Shown piece by piece: positions 24,737-34,894 of a stretch of 64,000 nucleotides of DNA. The position numbers were made by a program, and so were the translations under genes. How positions within the stretch are numbered: position 1 is the first letter of the stretch; every line of letters begins with the position of its first letter. The notes beneath the pieces were generated by a model. The model was not told the origin of the DNA, did not search any database, and saw nothing but the letters and a program-made list of their open reading frames with translations. This stretch comes from Panopea generosa (lineage: Eukaryota; Mollusca; Bivalvia; Adapedonta; Hiatellidae), in contig CM055906.1 of NCBI GenBank assembly GCA_029582155.1, positions 14,248,343 through 14,312,342 of the forward strand, given 5' to 3'.

Positions 24737-25195
24737 AGCTCCAACGTTAAATTTTTCGGTTTTACACTTTTTCTCAACAAGTACAAATGCTAGGACACTC
24801 ATACTTGGATCATAGTTACAACTAACACCCTGCATCACATTATATACTGCAGATGCTGAGTATGACCTCCATTGACTTTGTTTGATGCTGAATTTTGCAT
24901 TTACCTCCAACGTTTAAAAGTTTTCATTTTTACACTATTTCTCAATAAGTACTAGTGCTAGGACACTCATATTTGGATCATAGATACAACTAACACCCAG
25001 CATTACATTATATACTGCAGATACTGAGTATGACCTCCATTGACTTTGTTTGATGCTGAATTTTGCATTTAACTCCAACGTTAAGTTTTCATTTTTACAT
25101 TATTTCTCAATAAATACTAGTGCTAGGACACTCATATTTGGATCATAGTTACAACTATCACCCTGCATTACATAATATAATGCAGATGCTGAGTA
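24737..25195. repeat. 167-bp tandem repeat, about 2.8 units
   Basis: CTCCAACG recurs at 24739, 24905 and 25073. Units share GCTAGGACACTCATA, TTGGATCATAG and ACATTATATACTGCAGAT. Confidence 0.9.
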
Positions 25196-25249
25196 TTTTT
25201 ATTTTTTCTTTATTTTAAAAAAAAATTATTCTTTTTTTATTTTTAAATA

Positions 25250-25340
25250 TGTTTTACTTAGAAATACTGGTTAAAGTTCTTTTTTTTTTAAATTTGTTTT
25301 ACCTAGAAATACTGGTTAAAGTTTTGTGTGCAACTACCAT
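25250..25340. repeat. 45-bp direct duplication
   Basis: TGTTTTACTTAGAAATACTG followed by GTTAAAGTT occurs at 25250 and again at 25295, separated by T-rich spacer. Confidence 0.8.
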
Positions 25341-25637
25341 GAAGCTCATATCTCAAAAATCACTTAATGTATTTGATCGAAACTTCACACAATACTTCCT
25401 ACAATATTTCTTAGTCATTAAACCTACTACAACCAAGTTAGATAACCCTTACATGAATATAATGTTGTAATTTTTTCTTTTCCATGTGTGTATTAACAGT
25501 CAAAGCGGACACGGCGAGACATATCATTCTGCAGAATTCTTGTTTAGTTCTGACCTGTCTGCACTTTAAGAAAAAAATACATTTTCAAACAAATGTACTT
25601 AGGTCTTGTATTATCAATTTAGAATCTTTACTTACAG

Positions 25638-25773
25638 GAAGATGTGTTTTCACCAAAAATTTGATCCAGAAGGGCGACTATTTTCTTAAATACAGTGGAA
25701 CTTTCTGCAAAACAGATCCTGTTAGAGATGATACATATGTTTTTGAATTTAGATTTCACGGGAAGAAATGCTG
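25638..25773 (+). CDS. Internal exon encoding part of a SET domain (KMT5A-like)
   Basis: Between an acceptor (TTTACTTACAG, ending 25637) and a donor (CTG|GTAAGC, intron from 25774) lies a 136-bp open stretch. It encodes RCVFTKNLIQKGDYFLKY, then DDTYVFEFRFHGKKCW. This is the N-terminal part of a SET lysine-methyltransferase fold: the G-R-G-V-F-A motif that contacts S-adenosylmethionine, the K-G-D/E-F-x-x-x-Y-x-G strand and the Y-x-F-x-F-x-x-x-K-x-x-W/C-I-D-A-T approach. Layout and length fit KMT5A/SETD8-type domains best. The motif reads GRC instead of GRG, replacing a normally conserved glycine. The exon enters after codon base 1 and leaves after base 2. The second half of the domain (NHS-x-x-PNC and the Y-D-Y motif) was not found downstream. 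It may be one exon of a long-intron gene or an orphan exon of a pseudogene. Confidence 0.6.
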
Positions 25774-26728
25774 GTAAGCTTTGTTACCTTATACTCTTGC
25801 TGTTAATGGCTATACAGTTGTTAACAATTTTGAAATATTTGAATTTTACAATCATATTCTGAAACCATAAAACTTAAATAATTGACATGTAATACACATG
25901 GTGCGCTGGCCTTGCAATATCCTTGAATATTAACAAGCCTAAAAATTCTTAAAATTGTCAAAGGGACTTAAACAGTTCTAAATTTCATGCATTTGCCTTG
26001 AAAAGTACAAAAAATCCTAGTTTGAATTTTAACCGGAATGAACATTGGAGGAGATTCTGGTTAGCAACACATATTTGCCCAAATTGTTGAAACAAACGTC
26101 CCTGTTTAGAAATATCAAAGTTTTTTTATAGCCACATCACACAATTTGTGACTGTGGTCAGTTATCATTATGCCTACAGAGGGATGAGACAAGCGACTTG
26201 GGTATATTGACTGCATGTTTATGAAAGGTTTTCGAATCATAATATTCATGATTTATTTAATCCAGCATCAAATACACCATATCTACAGTACTCGATTGTA
26301 TGATGTGCAGAAAAACACCCTAAATTTGAAATGTGTTTAAGTTTGAAATTATGTAACTGTGTATAAAAAGAGCATGAAAGAATAATGTCAATGATAAAAC
26401 AGACAAAATGTGAAAGTTTCATCAGCTTTTTATACATCTTAATTATGAATTCGTGGATATTTACTAACAAATGAGTCTAATAATGAAAACATTAAATTAC
26501 CTTGATTTATAAATGTCGATCAAACTTGTGAAAGAGATCACCTCTATAAGGCAACCCCCTGTCTTAGCAGCCACAATTTTGCTATTTTCCGTTTCTACAC
26601 TTTCAGTACAAATTAACCTGTATTAAGCAACAATCTGTCTTAAGAGGCCAGTTTGGTTCCTTCCATTGACTGACTGAAGACAGGTTTGACTGTATTTAGG
26701 TAAATTTTAGTGTTAAGCTCTACATGCC
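25774..26728. other. Probable intron, no gene recognised
   Basis: Low-complexity AT-rich DNA. Two degenerate copies of a GGCAACC...CTGTCTTA segment lie at about 26550 and 26618, probably part of a dispersed repeat. Confidence 0.4.
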
Positions 26729-27072
26729 AAAGGCCAGAAGGGCCTATGTGATGGCGCGCTATCTGTTGTTCATCGGCTTAGACCATTAGGAACTATTTCT
26801 CTCTGAAACCACTACGCAAATTAAACTCACATGAAGACGACATTAAAATAGTCCAAAACTTAAAAAATATTCTTCTCATGAATGGCCCAACAGATTTTCA
26901 AAATGTTTATGTAGTAATGATGACTAACTATTGGTTTGTTATTTTTGTTCAAATTGTGTCCCTAGGATTAAAAATGACCCCGCCCCGATGTTTCTATTGC
27001 ATAGGAGAATTTCAAAAAGTGCTATAGCCACTATGAGTCAGCAGAGTGTCCTCAGGCCCTCTTGGGCCTTTT
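26729..27072. mobile_element. MITE-like element with imperfect terminal inverted repeats
   Basis: The left end AAAGGCCAGAAGGGCCTATG is matched, imperfectly and in reverse complement, by the right end AGGCCCTCTTGGGCCTTTTG, enclosing about 340 bp with no coding capacity. The right end is the sequence also seen at 23835-23873 and 24386-24417. Inferred to be a non-autonomous DNA element; no transposase is visible. Confidence 0.55.
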
Positions 27073-27381
27073 GTTTATGATGGAAGACAAACATTAAAAA
27101 GTTAAGCCCTATTGAGAACACTTCTTTTATTTGTTTATTTTAATTTTTTTCAAAAGGTTTAGAAGAGTATGAAGATGATACAACATGAAAGGATGAGGAG
27201 GATGCCGATGAGGAGGAGGAAACTGAGATTGAGGATAGGCAGGATACCATTGGTAAGTGCATAAGTAAAGCATATATCTAATTACTGGTCAAACATCCAT
27301 AGTATAGTTTCTGTTTTAATTTAGGCAAAATTGTAGGCAACTTTTAACTTAAAAATATAGTATGTTAGCAAGTCAGATTTT

Positions 27382-28726
27382 TAGGTCACCTGAAAAGTGG
27401 ACCTATTGCGATCGCCTTTTGTCAGACGTTGTGCGGTGAGCAACTGTAACCAATTATCATTTTCAACTTCTCAAAAACTGTAAGCTCGATCATTATGAAA
27501 TTTTGTCTGCAGCTTTGGTGCCTAAGGGTGAATCAAAGTTGTGAATTGCACTGTCCCCATCCCCTTTGGGCCTTGGGAGTGGGGCAAAAATAGTGAAATT
27601 CAAGGTAAACTTTGAAAATATTCTTCTTACTATCAGAAGCAGCGGGAAACAAATGGTGGGCATGATTATTGACACATATAGGTCCTTTATGTAAATTGTG
27701 AATTGAATGGCCCTGGATTTCACGGTTTGGACCTGGGGGTGGGGCCTACTTTACTAAACCTATGGAAGAGAAAATGACAAAAAACGTTATTTCTGATGAC
27801 TGGATAGACTTGTGTAAATGTTTTCTGCTTTGATTTGTTGTTGCTAACATGACAGTTAATAATTACCTGAATTTTATTGTCCCTTTCCCCATGGGGGCCT
27901 GAGGGGCGGGGTCAAAACAGTCAAATTCAAGGTAAACTTTAAAAATCTTCTTCTTATTATAGGTAGCACTCAGAAAGAGATAGTGAGCATGATTATTGAC
28001 GCATATAGGATATAAGAATTGTAAATTACATGCCACTGGGTCTCACGGTTTGGCCCTTGGGGTTGGGCCTACTTTATTCATTTTATAGAAGAGAAATAAC
28101 CAAAAACGTTATTTCTAATGACTGAATAGACTTATGTGAATGTTTTTATGGTATGATTTGTTGTTATTGACAACCTGAATTTTATGGTCCCTACCCCCGT
28201 TAAGGCCTTAGGGGCGGGGCCAAAACAGTGAAATTTAATGTAAACTTTTAAAATCTTCTTCTTATTATAGGTAGCACTCAGAAACAAATATTGAGCATTA
28301 TAAATGACGTATATAGGTCCTTTATTAGAAATGTTAACTGTATGCCACTGGGTCTCACAGTTTGGCCCTCTTTACTTATTCTATAGAAGAGAAATGACTA
28401 TAACCATTATTTCTTATGACTGTATAGACTTATGTGAATGTTTTATGGTGTGATTTGTTGTTGCTTACATGACAGTTAATACCTACCTGAATTTTATGGT
28501 CCCTACCCCCATTGGGGCCTTAGGGGCGTTGGGCCAAAACAGTCTAATTCAAGGTAAACTTTAAAAATCTTCTTATTATTATAGGTAGCCCTCAGAAACA
28601 AATGGGGAGCACGATTATTGACGCATATAGATCCTTTATGAAAATTGTCAATTGCATGCCCATTGGTCTCACGGTTTGGCCCTGGGGGTGGGGTCTACTT
28701 TACTTATTCTATAGAAGAAAACTATT
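27382..28726. repeat. 310-bp tandem repeat, about 3.7 units, with a distinct left end
   Basis: A GTCCC-x-x-CCCC...GGGGCCTTAGGGGCGGGG block recurs at 27553, 27879, 28187 and 28499. Each is followed by GTGAAATTCAAGGTAAACTT, a CTTCTTATTATAGGTAGC block and CTCACGGTTTGG. The left end (GGTCACCTGAAAAGTGGACC, GCGATCGCC) is present once and looks like the terminus of a dispersed element whose interior was amplified. Confidence 0.85.
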
Positions 28727-29117
28727 TTATAGATATCTTGCGACTGTAGTCCTACATGTACAATCAAGTAATGACCACTTGTTATAGACATCTTGCGGCC
28801 GTATTTCTACAATCAAGTAATGACCACTTGTTATAGACATCTTGCAGCCGTATTCCTACAATCAAGTAATGACCACTTGTTATAGACATTTTGCGGTCGT
28901 ATTCCTACAATGAAGTAATGACCAATTGTTATAGACATCTTGCAGCCGTCTTCTTACTATCAAGCAATGAGCACTTGTTATAGACATCTTGCGGCCGTAT
29001 TGCTACAATCAAGTAATGACTACTTGTTATAGACATCTTGCGGCCGTATTCCTACAATCAAGTAATGACAACTTGTTATAGACATCTTGCTGCCGTATTC
29101 CTACAATCAAGTAATGA
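28727..29117. repeat. 49-bp tandem repeat, about 8 units
   Basis: The unit is TATAGACATCTTGCGGCCGT, ATTCCTACAATCAAGTAATG, ACCACTTGT. The first unit carries extra bases. The array passes directly into a SINE-derived segment. Confidence 0.92.
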
Positions 29118-29165
29118 CTCTCACAGCTAATTCAAGATGATTAATCATTAAACTGCCGAGTTGGG
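29117..29165 (+). mobile_element. SINE family A remnant at the minisatellite border
   Basis: CTCTCACAGCTAATTCAAGA followed by TGATTAATCATTAAACTGCC and GAGTTGGGTATGCTCGGGTA matches, in order, the family A body (CTCTCACCGCTGATTCAAGT, GTTATCAGTTACTTGCGGA, GGTGTGCTC) seen at 37259-37544. It lies immediately left of the 38-bp array. Confidence 0.7.
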
Positions 29166-30948
29166 TATGCTCGGGTAGTGAATCAGTTACTTGCGGAGAT
29201 TGGTATGCTGGAGTATTTAATCAGTTACTTGCGGAGATGGGTATGCTGGAGTAATGAATCAGTTACTTGCGGAGATGGGTATGCTCGAGTAATGAATCAG
29301 TTACGTGCGGAGATGGTTATGCTGGAGTGATGAATCAGTTACTTGCGGAAATGGGTATGCTGGAGTGATGAATCAGTTACTTGCAGAGATGGGTATGCAC
29401 GAGTAATGAATCAGTTACTTGCGGAGATGGGTATGCTCCAGTAATGATTCAGTTACTAGCGAAGATGGATATGCTCGAGTAATGAATCAGTTACTTGCGG
29501 AGATTTGTATGCTGGAGTTATGAATCAGTTACTTGCGGAGATGGGTATGCTCAACTAATGAATCAGTTACTTGCCGAGATTGGTATGCTGGAGTAATGAA
29601 TCAGTTGCTTACGGAGATGGGTATGCTCGAGTAATGAATCAGTTTCTTGCAGAGATGGGTATGCTGGAGTAATGAATCAATGACTTGTGGAGATGGGTAT
29701 TCTCGAGTACAAGATACAAGATACAAGATGTTTTATTGAGTAAATAAAGGCCTCCGGCCCAAAATACAACAGTAATTATTGATCATTGATGTTTTACAAA
29801 GTTGTGTTGCAATATATTAAATATACATTTGAAGTGTCTGAAAACTGGTACAGTAATGAATTAGTTACTTGTGGAGATGAGGTTGTCCGAGTAATGAAGC
29901 AGTAACTTGCATAGATGGGTATGCTCGAGTGATGAATCAGTTACTTTCAGAAATGGGTATGCTGGAGTGATGAAACAGATAATGGCTGAGATGGGTATGC
30001 TGGAGTAATTAATCAGTTACTTGCGGAGATGGGTATGCTCGAGTAATGAATCAGTTACTTGCGAAGATTTGTATGCTGGAGTAATGAATCAGTTACTTGC
30101 GGAGATTGGTAAGCTCGACTAATAAACCAGTGACTTGACGAGATTGGTATGCTGAAGTAATGAATCAATTACTTGCTGAGATGGGTATGCTCGAGTAATG
30201 AATCACTTATTTGCGTAGATGAGTATGCTGGAGTAATGAATCGGTTACTTGTGGAGATGGGTATGCCCAAGTTATGAATCAGTTACTTGCAGAGATGGGT
30301 ATACCGAAGTAATGAATTGGTAACTTGCAGAGATGGGTATGCCCGAGTAATGAATCGGTTACTTGCCGGGATGGGTATGTTGGAGTAATTAATCAGTTAC
30401 TTGCGGAGATGGTTATGCTCGAGTTATTAATCAGTTAATTGCGGAGATGCGTATGGTTTAGTAATGAATCAGTTACTTGCGGAGATGAGGATGTCTGAGT
30501 AATGAATCAGTTACTTGCAGAGATGCGTATGCTTGCTTGAGTAATGAATCCGTTACTTGCAGAGATAGGTATGTTCGAGTGATGAATCAGTTACTTGCAG
30601 AGATAGGTATGCTCGAGTGATGAATCTGTTACTTGCAGAAATGGGTATGCTGGAGTAATGAAATAGATACTTGCGGAAATGGGTATGCTGGAGTAATGAA
30701 TCTGTTACTTGCGGAGATAGGTATGCTGGAGTGATAAATCAGTTACTTGCGGAGATGAGTATGCCCGAGTAATGAATCAGTTACTTCTGGAGATGGTTAT
30801 GCTGCAGTAATGAATCAGTTACATGCGGAGATGGGTATGCTGGAGTGATGAATCTGTTACTTGCGGAGATAGGTATGCCCGAGTAATGAACCAGTTACTT
30901 GCAGAGATGGGTATGCTGGAGTAATGAATAAATTACTTACGGAGATGG
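29150..30948. repeat. 38-bp minisatellite derived from a SINE segment, over 40 units
   Basis: The unit is AATCAGTTACTTGCGGAGAT, GGGTATGCTCGAGTAATG. It corresponds to the SINE family A segment CAGTTACTTGCGGAGATGGG and TGTGCTCGAGTACTGG with only a few differences. Units vary at scattered positions (CTCGAG/CTGGAG, GCGGAG/GCAGAG). The array is interrupted at 29706-29852 and ends in an assembly gap, so its length is a minimum. Confidence 0.93.
29706..29852 (-). mobile_element. Short LINE 3' end inserted in the minisatellite
   Basis: About 147 bp of non-array sequence. Read on the minus strand it ends GGGCCGGAGGCCTTTATTTA, ...AATAAAACATCTTG with a short TATCTTG repeat tail. A 3' UTR with such a microsatellite tail is typical of a severely 5'-truncated LINE insertion. 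No protein-coding part remains. Confidence 0.55.
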
Positions 30949-31448
30949 NNNNNNNNNNNNNNNNNNNNNNNNNNNNNNNNNNNNNNNNNNNNNNNNNNNN
31001 NNNNNNNNNNNNNNNNNNNNNNNNNNNNNNNNNNNNNNNNNNNNNNNNNNNNNNNNNNNNNNNNNNNNNNNNNNNNNNNNNNNNNNNNNNNNNNNNNNNN
31101 NNNNNNNNNNNNNNNNNNNNNNNNNNNNNNNNNNNNNNNNNNNNNNNNNNNNNNNNNNNNNNNNNNNNNNNNNNNNNNNNNNNNNNNNNNNNNNNNNNNN
31201 NNNNNNNNNNNNNNNNNNNNNNNNNNNNNNNNNNNNNNNNNNNNNNNNNNNNNNNNNNNNNNNNNNNNNNNNNNNNNNNNNNNNNNNNNNNNNNNNNNNN
31301 NNNNNNNNNNNNNNNNNNNNNNNNNNNNNNNNNNNNNNNNNNNNNNNNNNNNNNNNNNNNNNNNNNNNNNNNNNNNNNNNNNNNNNNNNNNNNNNNNNNN
31401 NNNNNNNNNNNNNNNNNNNNNNNNNNNNNNNNNNNNNNNNNNNNNNNN
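30949..31448. other. Assembly gap (500 N)
   Basis: Placeholder-sized gap between the 38-bp minisatellite and an AAT-type microsatellite. The right border of the minisatellite is therefore unseen. Confidence 0.99.
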
Positions 31449-31766
31449 AATAATAAAGACAATAATAATAATAAAAAAATGAGGATGATAGTGATAAAGA
31501 TAGTGATAGTGATAATGATAGTTATAATGATGATAATGAAATGAGATGATAATGATAATGATTATAATAATAATGATAATAATAATAATAATAATAATAA
31601 TAGTGGTAATGATAATATAGTAATGATAAGATAATAATGATAATTATAATATTATATAACAACAATACTAATAAAAATAATAATTATAATAATATAATTA
31701 TAAATAATAATAATATAATAATTATGATAATATAATAATAATAATAAATGATTATGATAATATATG
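31449..31766. repeat. (AAT)n/(GATAAT)n microsatellite
   Basis: Degenerate AAT, GATAAT and GATAGT repeats of about 320 bp. Confidence 0.93.
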
Positions 31767-31924
31767 TAAACATATACATACAAACATAGCTTCAGGAAAC
31801 GGCTATGAAATATTGTTATAATATCAATATGTAAGTCTAGTAATATAAGTGAACTAACACTTCTTGCAATAAGTGTGAATGTTGATATTTTTTTATATGT
31901 TTTGTTTGTTTTAATACTGATATC

Positions 31925-32137
31925 ATTATTATTATTTCTGTCATCAAGGGCAAACAGACGATCCAGGATGATCAATACGTACTCGAGCACACACGTCTTT
32001 GTAACTAACTGATTAGTTTCCCACCTGAGTCAGTGGTGATCGACTAATGGAAATGAGACGCAATGTTTTATATCAATTATCAGAGAGAGAGTGGCCTGGC
32101 GGGGATTAGAATTCATGATTAGACACGCTACTGACTG
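31925..32137 (-). mobile_element. SINE family A, diverged copy
   Basis: On the minus strand: tRNA-head remnant (CTCAGTCAGTAG), a B-box-like TTCTAATCCCC, the GACTCAGGTGGGAAAC block, a CTCGAG block and GATCGTCTGTTTGCCCTTGA. The head end runs straight into the GGTAGT microsatellite. Confidence 0.72.
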
Positions 32138-33600
32138 AGATAGTGGTAGTGGTAATGGTAGTATTAGTTGTAATTTTAGTGGTAGTGTTAATGGTGTCGG
32201 TAGTTATAGTGGTAGATGTAATTAAAGTGAGAGTGTAGTTATAGCGGTAGTTGTAGTGGTGATTGTAATGGTAGTTATCGAGGTAGTTTTAGTGGTTGTT
32301 TTAGTGGTAGTTGTTGTGGTAGATTTTTTTTGTCAAAGTGGTAGTTATAGTGACAGTGGTAGTTATAGTAGTAGTTATAGTGGTGATTGTAGTAGTAGTG
32401 GTAGTTATACTGGCAGTGTAATTACAGTAGTAGTTATAGTGACAGTGGAAGTTATAGTATTAGTTATAGTGGTGATTGATAAGGTAGTTGTAGTGGTAGT
32501 TATAGTGTTAGTTTTAGCTATAGTGGTAGTTATAGTTGCAGTGGTAGTAATAGTAGTTGTTATAGTGGTGATTTTAGTGGTAGTGGTAGTTATAGTGGTA
32601 GTTGTAGTGATAGTAGTAATGGTGATTGTAATGTTTTTATCGAGGTTGTTATAGTGGTAGATAAGTTAAAGTGGTAGTTACAGTTGTTGTGGTAGTGGTA
32701 ATTATAGTGGTGATTGTAGTGGTAGTGGTAGTTATAGTGGTAGTTGGAGTGGTAGTAGAAGTGGTGATTGTTATGGTATTTAACGAGGTAGTTATAGTGG
32801 TAGTTTAACTTATAGTGGTAGTTATAGTGGTAGTGAGAGAGTTATAGTAATAGTTATAGTGGTGATTGTAGTGGTAGTGATATTAAGTTATAGTGGTAGT
32901 TATAGTAGTAGTTTTAGTTTTAGTGGTAGTTAAAGTGGAATTTATAGTGGTAGTTTTAGAAGTAGTTTATGTTTTAGTGGAAGTTATAGTGGTATTTGTA
33001 GTGGTGAATGTAATGGTAGTGGTAGTGATAGTGGTAGTTTTAGTGGTGAATGTAATGGTAGTGGAAGTGATAGTGGTAGTTTTAGTTGTAGTAGTAGTGG
33101 TAGTAGAAGCGGTGACTGTAATGTTATTCGAGGTAGTTATAGTGGTAGTTATAGTGGTATTTGTAGTGGTTATTGTAATGGTAGTTTAAGTGGTATTTTT
33201 AGTTTTAGTGGTAGTTAAAGTGATAGTTGAAATGGTGATTGTGATGGTAGTTATAGTGGTAGTTTCAGTAGTAGTTTTAGTTTTAGTGGTAGTTAAAGTG
33301 GTGATTGTAGTGGTAACTATCGTGGTAGTGATAATTATAAATATCCTGACAGTGGAATTACTAGCGATTCTGGTAATCGTTTATATTGGTAGTAGTAGTA
33401 TTGCTAGTGATAGTATTTATGGAAGTTCAAATGTTAGTATGGCGGGAGAGGTAGCGACAATTATAGCGGTAGTGTTACATGTAGTGTTAAAGTTAGTGCT
33501 AATGATAATGGGAGTGGTAGTTGTAGATACGGTGGTAGTGATGATTTTAGAGATAGCGGTAGTGGTAGTGTCACTCAGAGTGGACATTAGAACGATGATG
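32138..33600. repeat. GGTAGT-type degenerate microsatellite (about 1.46 kb)
   Basis: Built from GTAGTGGTAGTTATAGTG-like units with a hexamer/18-mer rhythm. The long Val/Ile-rich frames at 32256-32654, 32893-33189 and 33190-33603 are simple-repeat translations, not genes. Confidence 0.95.
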
Positions 33601-33766
33601 TAAATGAAAGTGGTTTGATAGTAGTACTTTTATAATGGGTGATTTAATTTTGGAAAGTCTGTTTCCTTAATAATTATTCCATAATTGTGTCGCTATGCAT
33701 AACTTTAATTTAGTTGTATTTAACTAGGAACTAAACTGAACTAAATGTTTAAAAAAAAATTTAAAC

Positions 33767-33850
33767 GAAGGTCGGTAGTGTAGTAGTCAATAATGGAGAG
33801 CGTTGATCGCTCGCGCCAGAAGGTGCAGGTTCGATCCTCAATGTATCCAC
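33767..33850 (+). mobile_element. tRNA-like SINE head
   Basis: GGTCGGTAGTGTAGTAGTCA plays the A-box role, and GCAGGTTCGATCCTC is a near-consensus B box. The spacing is tRNA-like. It is preceded by A-rich sequence and followed by unrelated body sequence, so it is read as a SINE head. No second copy occurs in the window. Confidence 0.6.
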
Positions 33851-34354
33851 TCAATGTATATCAAAAACAAAATTCAGTTTTGAAAGCAGACGGACTCGAG
33901 AGTAGTTCGTTAAAGCTATCAGCTTTCTTCACAATTAGGCAAAACAAAATTAGTATACACTAAACTTGAATGATTTCCAGCTGGTGTCGATGTCAACATG
34001 GTCGTAAACCTTCTTTGATTGCGAAATCGTGATTCGTTAAACAAATAATAGCGGTCCAAATAAAATGGGCCCAGCCATTATCCTAAACATCGTGACTGGT
34101 CGTACAATAGATTTAAGTACATAGAAGTACATCTGGTAAATCCGGATAATCCTCTGGTCAGTTAAAAGAAATCGTGTTGAGATTTTATTCAGTATAATGC
34201 ACCTATATTTTATACATTCAGTGTATTAGTATAACAATTTTTGCCATTAACGACCATTTGCAAACATGAATATATTTGCTTTAACATAAGTATAATGGTA
34301 ATATAGTGATAACTGATTTAAAGTTATTTATTTTATGTTCAATAGGTTTTTGTT

Positions 34355-34484
34355 ATATCACACTCGAAGACGTCATGGCAGAAAAAAGGTATTAAGAATA
34401 TGCGAATAAAGTATGTTGCTCAATGACACCGAACCGAGATACACGACCCTCCGACCCTGGGTCAGATACTCTACCACTGTAACA
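34355..34484 (-). mobile_element. SINE family C copy
   Basis: The minus strand starts GTGGTAGAGTATCTGACCCA and ends GACGTCTTCGAGTGTGA. It aligns in order with the copies at 54936-55086 and 62380-62533 (tRNA-like head, TGAGCAACATACTTT block, CTCGA end). Confidence 0.68.
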
Positions 34485-34585
34485 AACATTCAGTTAAAAA
34501 TAATATGAATGAAAAACAAATACTATGATATCATAAAGTGATATGAACAATGATAATAATAGCGATAGAAAAGGAGATGTTTTGA

Positions 34586-34815
34586 TTGTTTGAATATTTA
34601 GCGTAATAGATCCTGAAGGTTAACTAGTACTCGAGCACACCCCATCTCCGCAAGAAACTGATAACTTCCCCACTTGAATCGGCGGTGAGAGACGAATGAT
34701 AATGAAACAATGTCGTATAGCAATCATCGCGGAGGCTGTGGCCATGTGGGGATTCAAACTTACGACCCCTGAATTAATAGTCTGACGCTTTACTGACTGA
34801 GCTTATCGGGCCCGA
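34586..34815 (-). mobile_element. SINE family A copy
   Basis: On the minus strand: GGGCCCGATAAGCTCAGTCA head, ATTCGTCTCTCACCGCCGAT block, TTGCGGAGATGGGGTGTGCT core, CTCGAGTACTAGTTAACC and an ATATTCAAAC tail. Head and core are well preserved. Confidence 0.85.
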
Positions 34816-34894
34816 CTAGAAATAGGGAGGTGAATATAACATTGATGATAATTGTTATGGCGACAGCCATCCCTCTAATTAGGGAGAGTGATAT

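Noticed and set aside
27157-27252. Acidic exon (DEEDADEEEETEIEDRQD) after the SET exon
   Set aside because: It has a good donor after ATTG, but the open frame begins after a TGA, and joining from the SET exon gives an early stop. Possible pseudo-exon only.
28727-30948. CRISPR-like regular repeats
   Set aside because: Units are contiguous tandem repeats without unique spacers, and the window is eukaryotic.
32256-33603. Val/Ile-rich frames that look like membrane proteins
   Set aside because: Direct translation of a GGTAGT-type microsatellite; hydrophobicity is an artefact of GTN and ATN codons.
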